In this document: positions 1 through 7,880 of the stretch, piece by piece | How positions within the stretch are numbered: position 1 is the stretch's first letter | How the letters are laid out: every line of letters starts with the position of its first letter | Assembly: GCA_947461185.1 (NCBI GenBank) | Contig: CANHJY010000080.1 | Span: forward strand, 1 to 7,880 | Direction: 5' to 3' | Length of the DNA stretch: 7,880 nt | Source: Flavobacteriales bacterium | Lineage (GTDB): Bacteria; Bacteroidota; Bacteroidia; Flavobacteriales_D; Crocinitomicaceae | The notes under the pieces: generated by a model | Seen by the model: only the letters and a program-made list of their open reading frames with translations | Told to the model about the DNA's origin: nothing | Databases searched by the model: none | Translations under genes and position numbers: made by a program

Positions 1-895
1 CACCAATCTGGAGAATATCCCATTGTGATTTTTGAATTTCGGGTTTATACCCCATTATAGCCTGCTTTGATATAATATCGAAACTACCCTCGAATCCAGC
101 TTTACGAGTCCCAAAATATCTCGCAAAGGCAGTCAATCCAAATACTGGGTATTTTTTTCCTTCGGTTGGAAAAATTTCTTTTACGCTTCCGGCTAGGGTC
201 AACCCATAAAACCACTTCTTTCTTGGGAGATCAGACTTCAAATCCAAGGTCATTACAGTAATTTCAGCATTTGAAGCGGTAGCATTTGCTTTCTTCCTTG
301 CTGGATGCTGGAAATATCGGGTATACCCTAAAGAAAGATAGGGCAAATTAATTCCTAAATTGGGAACCTTAAATGCACCATTGCTAAAATGGGTCAAATC
401 TACGCCTAGCGTAATTGCATTCATACCGAACTTGAAATTACTCTTTAAACCAAAAGATACCAGAGCATTTAGGTGTGAACTCATGGCTACATTGTAAGGA
501 TTTAATTCTTGATCATAGACTTTTCTTGAATACCCCAATCCAGCGCCCATTTTCCACATTAACTGATAAAACTTGTTATTCACCAAGGGAAACTCAATAA
601 ATCCGTAAGCACCCCAATAGTTACCAAGTACTTCATTATTCCCTACAGATCCTCCAAACAAGGTTGCACCAACTGATGGATAACGGTATGCATGATGCCA
701 AATTTTGTTGCCATTCATTACCCGATGAAAAGAAAGCTCCCCGGCTATTGCGTGATCTTGCGGTAAATGCGACATTGTACCTCTGTGGGCTGCTAAGAAT
801 CCGATTTTCTGACGGTATTCGATACCCCAATCTTTAACTTCTTGAGAAAAAGAAATGCCAGAAAGTAATATGAATATTAAGTAAATTCGTCTCAC
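1..895 (-). CDS. PagL-like / acyloxyacyl hydrolase family outer-membrane protein, 3' end outside window
   Basis: The visible part is 298 residues; the C-terminus lies beyond base 1. I translated it from a GTG start at 895-893, since the next in-frame ATG lies inside the mature region (residue 41). Residues 1-17 form a signal peptide (basic MRR, hydrophobic core, ending ISFS before QEV), so the product is exported. The rest alternates polar and aromatic residues like an outer-membrane beta-barrel. Residues 168-181 (THFSNGAFKVPNLG) match the active-site segment of PagL lipid A 3-O-deacylases, with His169 and Ser171 in the H-x-S spacing of the catalytic pair. The family removes acyl chains from lipid A in the outer membrane. 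Two oddities: the position 14 residues after the His, Glu in Pseudomonas PagL, is Asn183 here, and more than 115 residues follow the motif where classical PagL ends soon after it. Family assignment is fairly secure; enzymatic activity is inferred. Confidence 0.75.
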   Translation of the reverse strand, partial: MRRIYLIFILLSGISFSQEVKDWGIEYRQKIGFLAAHRGTMSHLPQDHAIAGELSFHRVMNGNKIWHHAYRYPSVGATLFGGSVGNNEVLGNYWGAYGFIEFPLVNNKFYQLMWKMGAGLGYSRKVYDQELNPYNVAMSSHLNALVSFGLKSNFKFGMNAITLGVDLTHFSNGAFKVPNLGINLPYLSLGYTRYFQHPARKKANATASNAEITVMTLDLKSDLPRKKWFYGLTLAGSVKEIFPTEGKKYPVFGLTAFARYFGTRKAGFEGSFDIISKQAIMGYKPEIQKSQWDILQIG

Positions 896-902
896 AATTA
901 AA

Positions 903-930
903 CAAAAATACACAATAAGAAACTACCAAA
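903..930 (-). promoter_or_regulatory. Candidate Bacteroidota-type promoter for the PagL-like gene
   Basis: Read on the minus strand, TATTTTTG at 910-903 is a perfect match to the TAnnTTTG -7 element of Bacteroidota. TTTG at 930-927 could be the -33 element. The gap between them is 16 nt, one shorter than the usual 17-23. The -7 box ends only 7 nt before the GTG start, which would leave an almost absent leader. AT-rich DNA makes chance matches likely. Confidence 0.35.
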
Positions 931-957
931 AAATATTTCTAAAACAGATTTAACAAA

Positions 958-1728
958 ATGGATGAACGCTTGCTGGCTTTTAAAAGGCTATTGGATATTA
1001 TGGATGATTTGAGGGAAAAATGTCCTTGGGATAAAAAACAAACTTTCGAAACCCTGCGCCCACTTACCATTGAAGAAACCTATGAATTGGCAGATGCCAT
1101 AACACAAAATGATTTGAATGCCATAAAAGGTGAAATCGGCGATTTGTTTCTTCACATGGTTTTTTATTCTAAACTGGGTTCTGAAACAGGCCAATTTGAC
1201 GTGACTTCTGTATTAAATGGCATCTGCGACAAACTGGTACATCGTCATCCGCACATATACGGAGATGTGGTAGCGAATACAGAGGAGGAAGTAAAAGCAA
1301 ATTGGGAAAAAATAAAATTAAAAGAAGGGAAAAAATCAGTATTAGAAGGAGTTCCACAATCTTTACCATCGTTAGTCAAAGCGCATCGTATACAAGAAAA
1401 AGTGAAAGGAATTGGCTTCGAATGGGATCACAAAGATCAAGTTTGGGAAAAAGTTGTTGAAGAGCTCCATGAATTCCGAAAAGAGGATTTAGAAAATACA
1501 GATCAAAAAGAAGAAGAGTTTGGAGATCTCATTTTTTCTCTTGTCAATTATGCTCGTTTTGTGAACATCAATGCAGAAAATGCGCTTTCCATAACGAATG
1601 AAAAATTTATAAAACGATTTAAATTAATGGAAGAATTGGCTTCAAATGATAACCTTGAACTCAAAAATTTAAACTTGGCAGAAATGGATGTATACTGGGA
1701 AAAAGCTAAGGTTATTTTAAAAAGTTAA
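958..1728 (+). CDS. mazG: Nucleoside triphosphate pyrophosphohydrolase MazG
   Basis: At 256 residues this is the full two-domain MazG length (E. coli MazG is 263). It hydrolyses (d)NTPs to NMP and pyrophosphate in the cytoplasm, cleaning aberrant nucleotides from the pool and, in E. coli, influencing ppGpp levels. Domain 1 (about 1-120) has CPWD at 22-25, the metal-binding EExxE at 39-43 (EETYE), ExxD at 59-62 (EIGD) and the RHPHIYGD block at 96-103. Domain 2 (about 140-256) begins with KAHRIQEK at 141-148 and repeats the chemistry with EELHE at 168-172 and EEFGD at 186-190. All expected metal ligands are present in both halves, so the enzyme should be active. The ATG at 958 puts the first helix in the usual place. 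No Shine-Dalgarno sequence is visible, as is common in Bacteroidota. It is divergent from the PagL-like gene (62 bp apart) and 98 bp upstream of the receptor gene. No mazE or mazF is nearby. Confidence 0.96.
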   Translation: MDERLLAFKRLLDIMDDLREKCPWDKKQTFETLRPLTIEETYELADAITQNDLNAIKGEIGDLFLHMVFYSKLGSETGQFDVTSVLNGICDKLVHRHPHIYGDVVANTEEEVKANWEKIKLKEGKKSVLEGVPQSLPSLVKAHRIQEKVKGIGFEWDHKDQVWEKVVEELHEFRKEDLENTDQKEEEFGDLIFSLVNYARFVNINAENALSITNEKFIKRFKLMEELASNDNLELKNLNLAEMDVYWEKAKVILKS

Positions 1729-1734
1729 ATTTTA

Positions 1735-1767
1735 ATTTCGAACATTAGATTCATCGAAATGTTTTTT
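1735..1767 (+). terminator. Possible weak intrinsic terminator after mazG
   Basis: ATTTCGA (1735-1741) pairs perfectly with TCGAAAT (1754-1760) across a 12-nt loop. One G and then six T (1762-1767) follow, beginning 6 nt after the mazG stop codon. The stem is short and AT-rich and the loop is large. A competing pairing, AACATT (1741-1746) with AATGTT (1758-1763), uses the same bases. It could be a weak terminator or part of the receptor's regulatory region. Confidence 0.3.
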
Positions 1768-1771
1768 CGTT

Positions 1772-1788
1772 ATTCAACTTTATTGAAT
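1772..1788. repeat. Small inverted repeat upstream of the TonB receptor gene
   Basis: ATTCAA (1772-1777) and TTGAAT (1783-1788) form a perfect 6-bp inverted repeat around a 5-nt centre. It lies 38 bp before the receptor start codon. The position would suit an operator or a leader hairpin, but the arms are short and AT-rich, so chance is a real alternative. I could not pick out a convincing -33/-7 promoter pair in this spacer. Confidence 0.25.
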
Positions 1789-1826
1789 CAAAAACATTAA
1801 CTTCACGTCCTTTAAAACGCCAAATT

Positions 1827-4166
1827 ATGCTAAGAATCGCGCTGAGTTTAATTACCTTTTTATCACTTACAGGTTTTACCTTTTCTCAAGGTCAGTTAAT
1901 TCGTGGTTTCGTTCATGATAAAAGCAATGGAGAGGCGCTTCCATTTAAAAAAGTTAAATTATTGGGTTCCGACAGTTCAATTGTGGCAGGTTCTCAAACT
2001 GATGTCAATGGATTTTATTCTATCCCTAAAATCGGCATTGGTAACTACATCATAAAAATAGATGACCCCGCTTATGAAACATACTTTCAAAACATTGAGG
2101 TAAAGGAAGCAAAGGGCATACAAGACTTTCAAATTTATCTCGATAAAAAGAAAATTACCGAAATGAAAGAGGTAAAGGTTTCTGGTGAGTCTACAAGAGT
2201 TAAAAAAGAAGTTAATATTTCGACACTAAAATTTGGTAAAGCAGACTTAGAACGTGTGCCTGGTCAAGGTGCTGAAAATGATATTGTTGGTGCGATTTCA
2301 GTTACCCCTGGGGTAATTACCACAGGGGACCAAGGCGGTCAACTTTATGTTAGAGGTGGAACACCGATTCAAAACAAAATTCTGTTGGATGGAATGACGA
2401 TTTATAGTCCTTTTCACACCATTGGATTTTTCTCCACTTTCGAAACAGAATTGATTAAAAACATAGACATCTATACCGGGGGATTTGATGCACAATATGG
2501 CGGACGTATTTCTTCAGTAATGGATATCACCTATAAAGATGGAAACCGTCAGGAAATTGGTGGTAAGGTTTCTTCTTCTCCATTTTTAGCGAAAGCAGTG
2601 CTTGAAGGACCGATTGGCAAATCAACTCCAGAGTCTCCAAGTGTTGGTTCCTACATTTTTTCTGCAAAGCACAGTTTATTGGATTATACTTCAAAAAAAC
2701 TTTATCCTGCTATTAATGAAGGAAACGGACTTCCTTTCAACTTCACGGATTTATATGGGAAGGTCACATTTAATAGCAAAGGAGGATCTAAGTTTTCTGC
2801 TTTTGGTTTTCATAACAGAGACAGTGTTAATTATGCAGTTGCCGATTTGGATTGGAAAGCATCAGGAGGTGGAATGAATTTCTTATTGGTGCCAAGTAGT
2901 TCTCCGATGTTAATTAAAGGACACGTTAACGGGAGTTCCTATGAAACAACTTTTTCAGAAACTGCAGCAGAACCTAGATTCAGTAAAATTGGAGGTTTTG
3001 ATCTAGGATTCGATTTTACTTACTTTTTAAAAAATGAAAGTGAAATGAATTACGGATTAAACTTTAATGGTTTCAATACAAGTTTTGTAACATACAATAC
3101 GGCGCAAAGAAAAATTGAAGCCTCAAATTTTACAACTGAAATTGGTGCTTATTACAACATCAGAATGATTCTCAAGCGATGGGTAATCCAGCCAAGCCTT
3201 CGAGCTCAAGTTTATGCCTCATTAGGAACGATTTCTTTAGAGCCAAGATTAGGTGCGAAATATAATGCAACAGAAAAACTAAGGTTTAAATTTTCGGGGG
3301 GTCGTTTTTCACAAAACTTTACTTCAGCTTCATCAGATAAAGACATTGTAAACCTTTTCAATGGGCTTTTATCGGCACCATCAAATGTACAAAGTGAATT
3401 TACTAATCAATTTGGTGGTGTAAAACCAATTAAAAATGGAATTCAATATGCTTGGCATGCCATTGCAGGTTTTGAGTATGATTTAGGAAAAAATCTCATG
3501 TTGAATGTTGAAGGTTATTACAAATACTTTGAAAGGTTGAGTAATATCAACCAAAACAAACTTTATGATGACTTAAGTCAGTTTGCATTAATCGATGATG
3601 TTTACAAAAAGGATTTCATCATTGAGGATGGTGTTTCTTATGGTGTGGATGTCTTATTAAAATACTCCAAAGATCGTCTTTTCTTGTGGGGTGTCTATTC
3701 CTACGGATATTCTTCCAGATGGGATGGATTCGTAGAATACTTCCCTGTATTTGACCGTCGTCATAATATCAATTTAGTAGGATCATATGTATTTGGTAAA
3801 AACAAGGATATTGAACTTAGTATTAGATGGAACCTTGGATCGGGATTACCTTTTACACCAAATGCGGGCTTTTATCAAGGAGAAGATTTTTCAGGAGGAA
3901 TTACAACCGATATATCAACATCAAATCCTGATAATGTAACCACTATATTAGGTCAATTCAATAGTAAACGTCTTCCATATTATCACAGGCTAGATATCAC
4001 TGTTAAGAAGCAGTTTAACTTGAAAAACAAGGATGTAATTGAAATGATTGGAAGTGTAACTAACGCTTATGACAGAAACAACATTTTCTATGTGAATAGA
4101 GTTACTTCTGAAATCATTTATCAGTTTCCGATTTTACCAAGCTTTGGTGTTAGTTATAAATTCTGA
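1827..4166 (+). CDS. TonB-dependent outer-membrane receptor with carboxypeptidase-regulatory-like N-domain
   Basis: This 779-residue protein is an outer-membrane active transporter driven by TonB-ExbBD. Residues 1-20 are a signal peptide (hydrophobic core, cleavage likely before QGQ). Residues about 24-106 form a carboxypeptidase-regulatory-like beta-sandwich (TDVNGFYSIPKIGIGNY at 58-74 is the typical core), common on Bacteroidota receptors. EVKVSG at 115-120 resembles a TonB box. The plug follows (about 125-238), with LYVRGGTP at 173-180, LLDGM at 186-190 and QYGGRISSV at 223-231. The remainder is the barrel, ending in Phe779 as expected for a BAM-assembled strand. It is shorter than SusC-type receptors (about 1000 residues) and no susD-like lipoprotein gene adjoins it, so a glycan-uptake pair is unlikely. 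The substrate cannot be told from the sequence; no iron-related gene is nearby. The ATG at 1827 is supported by the signal peptide starting there. Confidence 0.93.
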   Translation: MLRIALSLITFLSLTGFTFSQGQLIRGFVHDKSNGEALPFKKVKLLGSDSSIVAGSQTDVNGFYSIPKIGIGNYIIKIDDPAYETYFQNIEVKEAKGIQDFQIYLDKKKITEMKEVKVSGESTRVKKEVNISTLKFGKADLERVPGQGAENDIVGAISVTPGVITTGDQGGQLYVRGGTPIQNKILLDGMTIYSPFHTIGFFSTFETELIKNIDIYTGGFDAQYGGRISSVMDITYKDGNRQEIGGKVSSSPFLAKAVLEGPIGKSTPESPSVGSYIFSAKHSLLDYTSKKLYPAINEGNGLPFNFTDLYGKVTFNSKGGSKFSAFGFHNRDSVNYAVADLDWKASGGGMNFLLVPSSSPMLIKGHVNGSSYETTFSETAAEPRFSKIGGFDLGFDFTYFLKNESEMNYGLNFNGFNTSFVTYNTAQRKIEASNFTTEIGAYYNIRMILKRWVIQPSLRAQVYASLGTISLEPRLGAKYNATEKLRFKFSGGRFSQNFTSASSDKDIVNLFNGLLSAPSNVQSEFTNQFGGVKPIKNGIQYAWHAIAGFEYDLGKNLMLNVEGYYKYFERLSNINQNKLYDDLSQFALIDDVYKKDFIIEDGVSYGVDVLLKYSKDRLFLWGVYSYGYSSRWDGFVEYFPVFDRRHNINLVGSYVFGKNKDIELSIRWNLGSGLPFTPNAGFYQGEDFSGGITTDISTSNPDNVTTILGQFNSKRLPYYHRLDITVKKQFNLKNKDVIEMIGSVTNAYDRNNIFYVNRVTSEIIYQFPILPSFGVSYKF

Positions 4167-4175
4167 TAACAATAA

Positions 4176-5885
4176 TTAACTTATCCATTTTTCGAAAAGC
4201 TTCTTTTGGGATTGAGTTAAATCTTCGTATGGTTTTAAATCATATTCTGCATAGAAATAACGGTTAACTTCTGGAAGTTCTAAATTGATAAGTTTACCTG
4301 CTCTTGCAATCGTAAGTTCTTTTTGATCATTATCAAAATAATTCAACCATTTGTCTATTTCCAGATTGCTAAGGTACCCATTTAAAGCAATGATTTCATC
4401 ACCAATCATCAATCCACCTAAATCGGCTGGGCTTCCCGAATAAATTGACGTAACAACTGTATTTGTGCCATTAGGTGCGAATTTGAAGCCTAATCTTCCC
4501 ATGGCATAACTTTTTGATGGTCTATGAGTAAATTCAATTCCTATTGCATCAAAGGCATCGGCCAAAATAGATTCATAAGGACGCGTCCCATGAATGAAAT
4601 GATCAAAAAACTCATCAAAAGGCAATCCTGAGATTAATTCTAATTGTTGTTGATAATCAGTTTCTGACACACCACGCCCATTCAGTGCAAAATCAAAATA
4701 TAATCGTTTCATGACCTCATCCATGCCATACTTTCCTTTCGTGGCTTGAATTAGCATGACATCTTTAACGAATGCGAGTAGGCAACCTTCCGTGTAAATG
4801 GACACTTTTCTTCCAGGTGCTCCAGGAGTGTAGCCATCCAACCACGTATCAAATGAGGAAGCAGCTACGGAATAGTTGAACCTTCCTGGATTATCGAAAT
4901 GTTTTTGAAGTTGAACCTTCATTTCTTCCAAATATTGATTCAATGAAAACACATTGCTTTTTAACAAAAAGAGATCCCCCATATAGGTAGTAATACCCTC
5001 ACATATGAAACCAAGACGGGAATAATTTTCTTTAGAAAAGTCATAAGGGTGCATTTCTATGGGACGAATCGTTTTTACATTCCAAGTATGATATAATTCA
5101 TGAGATGAAACACCTAAAAGCTCCTTGTAATAGGATTGAAATAATTCAGTTGAAGGCCCAATAGTTATAACGGTTGAAGCAGTATGTTCAACGCCGTGAT
5201 ACGCTTTAAATGGTAAAACGTGAATTAGAAAATGATATTCATTTACAGGAAATTCAATGAACTTTTCAATTTGCTTATCCGAAAATGCTTTAAAATCTTT
5301 GATTAAAAGATCCCATTCAGGCTTAGCCTCACCATTGATCCAAATATGAAAAATACAATTACCCGAATGATATGTTTTATGCTGTAAGGATGGCGAACAA
5401 ATAAAAGGAGAATCAGCCAGTTGATCAAAATCTTTGGCATATAGCACATTTTCATTATTTGGAAGAGCGCAAGCGATTGGCCAAGACTTATTGCTATTTA
5501 AATGCACTGCTATTTCCTCCTGAGATAAAGGATCAGCATACAAAAAACAATTTACTGGATTAACATAAAGTTGATTGGGTGAAACGAATGTAGAACCTGC
5601 ATTCAATTCAGCAGCATAATAACTGTATTCAATCCGTATTTTTGTCGTTTCTGAAGTATCTACCAACCAACTATCCTTTGTCTGTTTAGTCGCAACTAAA
5701 CTCAAATTTTTATCATCGAACACTTTTAAACCTTTAATATTCTTCGCAAAATTCCCAAGTTCGTAACGTCCTGGACGCCAACTAGGCAATCTAAAGATGA
5801 AATCGTTTTCGAGGGTATCAAACTCAATCTGGATATTCAAATATTGCTGATTCGCGCGATCTACCGAAAGAAAGTAATGAAGCAT
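4176..5885 (-). CDS. M61-family zinc metallopeptidase with C-terminal PDZ domain
   Basis: This 569-residue protein resembles glycyl-aminopeptidase-type M61 enzymes. An N-terminal beta-rich domain (about 1-175) is followed by the catalytic domain. GVEHTAST at 231-238 matches the conserved GxEHxxS-like segment before the active site. HELYH at 262-266 supplies zinc ligands His262 and His266 and catalytic Glu263, and CEGITTY at 295-301 supplies the likely third ligand Glu296. A PDZ domain occupies about 462-540, with GSPADLGGLMIGDEII at 484-499 as its ligand-groove/GLxxGD signature. All catalytic residues are present. No signal peptide is seen, and an in-frame TGA at 5903-5901, 18 nt before the ATG, rules out a longer N-terminus, so a cytoplasmic location is predicted unless export is non-classical. 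Substrate specificity is unknown. It follows the FkbM gene by 43 bp and converges on the receptor gene with 9 bp between stops. Confidence 0.92.
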   Translation of the reverse strand: MLHYFLSVDRANQQYLNIQIEFDTLENDFIFRLPSWRPGRYELGNFAKNIKGLKVFDDKNLSLVATKQTKDSWLVDTSETTKIRIEYSYYAAELNAGSTFVSPNQLYVNPVNCFLYADPLSQEEIAVHLNSNKSWPIACALPNNENVLYAKDFDQLADSPFICSPSLQHKTYHSGNCIFHIWINGEAKPEWDLLIKDFKAFSDKQIEKFIEFPVNEYHFLIHVLPFKAYHGVEHTASTVITIGPSTELFQSYYKELLGVSSHELYHTWNVKTIRPIEMHPYDFSKENYSRLGFICEGITTYMGDLFLLKSNVFSLNQYLEEMKVQLQKHFDNPGRFNYSVAASSFDTWLDGYTPGAPGRKVSIYTEGCLLAFVKDVMLIQATKGKYGMDEVMKRLYFDFALNGRGVSETDYQQQLELISGLPFDEFFDHFIHGTRPYESILADAFDAIGIEFTHRPSKSYAMGRLGFKFAPNGTNTVVTSIYSGSPADLGGLMIGDEIIALNGYLSNLEIDKWLNYFDNDQKELTIARAGKLINLELPEVNRYFYAEYDLKPYEDLTQSQKKLFEKWIS

Positions 5886-5901
5886 ATTAAAGATTTTGAT
5901 T

Positions 5902-5909
5902 CAAAAATA
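5902..5909 (-). promoter_or_regulatory. Candidate -7 promoter element for the M61 peptidase gene
   Basis: TATTTTTG on the minus strand (5909-5902) matches TAnnTTTG perfectly and ends 16 nt before the peptidase ATG, in the 43 bp gap after the FkbM gene. The nearest upstream TTTG (5925-5922) is only 12 nt away, too close for a -33 box. The peptidase might be transcribed separately from the upstream genes, but the support is weak. Confidence 0.25.
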
Positions 5910-5928
5910 AGGATAAGAAATCAAAACG

Positions 5929-6786
5929 TTAGGGAAGAAAAATCAAATTGTCGTGAAGGGGTATGTCTATAAAACTTGCTATTTCAATCCACTTTGATTT
6001 ACGTTCCTTTCCTTTTGAGAATTTACAGATTTTATACGGATGAATTTGCATCAGAAAAGCGATTATTTCTTCGTTTTTTTCTTTTATGTCTGAAGCCTCT
6101 ATTAATAAAATGGGTTTAGCTTCTTGAATAGTTCTCTTTGCCCCTTTTAAGACATTCAATTCAAACCCCTCTACATCAATTTTAATGATTTTTGGAATAA
6201 TCGATGCAACTAGGATATCGTCTAATCTCTCCACATTAACTTCAATACCGCTATTTGAAAAACTTCTCACCATAGATGCTCCACCTCTATTGGATTCTGA
6301 ATCATCAAAAATCAATGCTTTTGCTTTTTCGGAGCCTAAGGCAAACGGGTAAATCTGAATATTATCATTTTGATTTAATGCTTTATTGGTCTCGAGAATC
6401 TTTACTGTTTCAGGATGTGCTTCAAAAGCTAATACATTACCATTATTCCCAACAGACTTAGCTGCGTGAAGCGAGAGTAATCCAATATTGGCTCCAACAT
6501 CGATAAAAACATCTCCATTTTTTAAATGTTGATCAAGAAAATGAAGCATACCTTTTTCGTAGGTTCCTGTTTCATGTAAACTGCGCTCAACACCCGAATC
6601 ATTTTTGGGATCAATTAGCAAATGATAACCATTGATGGTTTTTAAAATATAATTACCTATTTTATTGGCATTAGGAATAAGAAACTTAGGCGCAAGAATG
6701 GACAGTTTCCGAAATCCTTTAACGTCAATATCCCTTAAAAAACTAATTAAAAGGTGACGGAAATAAAAACTCCTTTTAGGAACCAA
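5929..6786 (-). CDS. FkbM-family SAM-dependent methyltransferase
   Basis: This 285-residue class I methyltransferase fits the FkbM family, which usually O-methylates sugars or small natural products. Motif I, FIDVGANIG at 94-102, binds S-adenosylmethionine. Glu122 in AFEAHP follows the second strand and should contact the ribose. IKIDVEGFE at 201-209 is the hallmark FkbM motif, followed by the VLKGA helix at 212-216. Residues 1-60 are a basic N-terminal extension with no clear signal peptide. The start is uncertain. The codon at 6786-6784 is TTG, not ATG, and the first in-frame ATG encodes Met80, too close to motif I to be the start. The TTG lies 11 bp after the ABC-F stop codon, so translational coupling with that gene is plausible. 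The acceptor is unknown: no glycosyltransferase or polysaccharide gene lies in the window, so a role in surface-glycan or lipid methylation is only a guess from the family. Confidence 0.88.
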   Translation of the reverse strand: MVPKRSFYFRHLLISFLRDIDVKGFRKLSILAPKFLIPNANKIGNYILKTINGYHLLIDPKNDSGVERSLHETGTYEKGMLHFLDQHLKNGDVFIDVGANIGLLSLHAAKSVGNNGNVLAFEAHPETVKILETNKALNQNDNIQIYPFALGSEKAKALIFDDSESNRGGASMVRSFSNSGIEVNVERLDDILVASIIPKIIKIDVEGFELNVLKGAKRTIQEAKPILLIEASDIKEKNEEIIAFLMQIHPYKICKFSKGKERKSKWIEIASFIDIPLHDNLIFLP

Positions 6787-6797
6787 AACAGTTGAAA

Positions 6798-7880
<1,083 letters not shown>

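Noticed and set aside
636..830. Small open frame on the minus strand inside the PagL-like gene
   Set aside because: It is an out-of-frame shadow. The frame starting at GTG 895 carries the signal peptide and PagL motif across the same bases.
988..1369. Two minus-strand open frames antisense to mazG
   Set aside because: They lie fully within the well-supported mazG reading frame and show no domain or sensible composition.
958..1728. mazG as part of a toxin-antitoxin or defence cassette
   Set aside because: No mazE, mazF, relA or other toxin, antitoxin or defence gene adjoins it; both MazG domains look like the housekeeping enzyme.
2602..2877. 91-codon plus-strand frame inside the TonB receptor
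   Set aside because: The receptor frame is continuous through this region with typical barrel pattern; the alternate frame shows no recognisable motif.
4189..4198. Palindrome TTTTCGAAAA near the convergent stops as a bidirectional terminator
   Set aside because: It is inside the peptidase coding region, has no loop or GC-rich stem, and is easily expected by chance in AT-rich DNA.

Overview
This 7.9 kb window looks like ordinary chromosome from a low-GC member of the Bacteroidota (Flavobacteriia or Cytophagia grade). Three things support this: a TonB-dependent receptor with an N-terminal carboxypeptidase-regulatory-like domain, start codons with no recognisable Shine-Dalgarno sequence, and TAnnTTTG-type octamers (the Bacteroidota -7 promoter element) just upstream of two genes. 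Coding density is very high. The largest non-coding stretch is 98 bp, so no gap of 300 bases needs separate description.

Layout. A partial minus-strand gene (1-895) encodes a secreted outer-membrane protein of the PagL / acyloxyacyl hydrolase type (lipid A deacylase family). It is divergent from a plus-strand mazG (958-1728), a two-domain nucleoside triphosphate pyrophosphohydrolase. After a 98 bp spacer with two small inverted repeats comes a plus-strand TonB-dependent receptor (1827-4166). It converges, with only 9 bp between stop codons, on a minus-strand block transcribed from the right edge: a 5'-truncated ABC-F ATPase of YbiT type (6798-7880), an FkbM-family methyltransferase (5929-6786, probable TTG start, 11 bp gap) and an M61-family metallopeptidase with a PDZ domain (4176-5885, 43 bp gap).

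How the genes relate. They do not form one recognisable pathway. Two encode outer-membrane proteins (PagL-like enzyme, TonB receptor), and MazG and ABC-F are housekeeping or stress proteins of nucleotide-pool hygiene and ribosome function. The ABC-F/FkbM/M61 block may be co-transcribed, but a shared function is not evident. I found no mobile element, CRISPR array, RNA gene or defence island, and no convincing new multi-gene system. The points most worth checking are at residue level: the second ATPase site of the ABC-F protein has lost its Walker A lysine and glycines, and the PagL-like protein has Asn where the family's catalytic Glu is expected, plus a long C-terminal extension.
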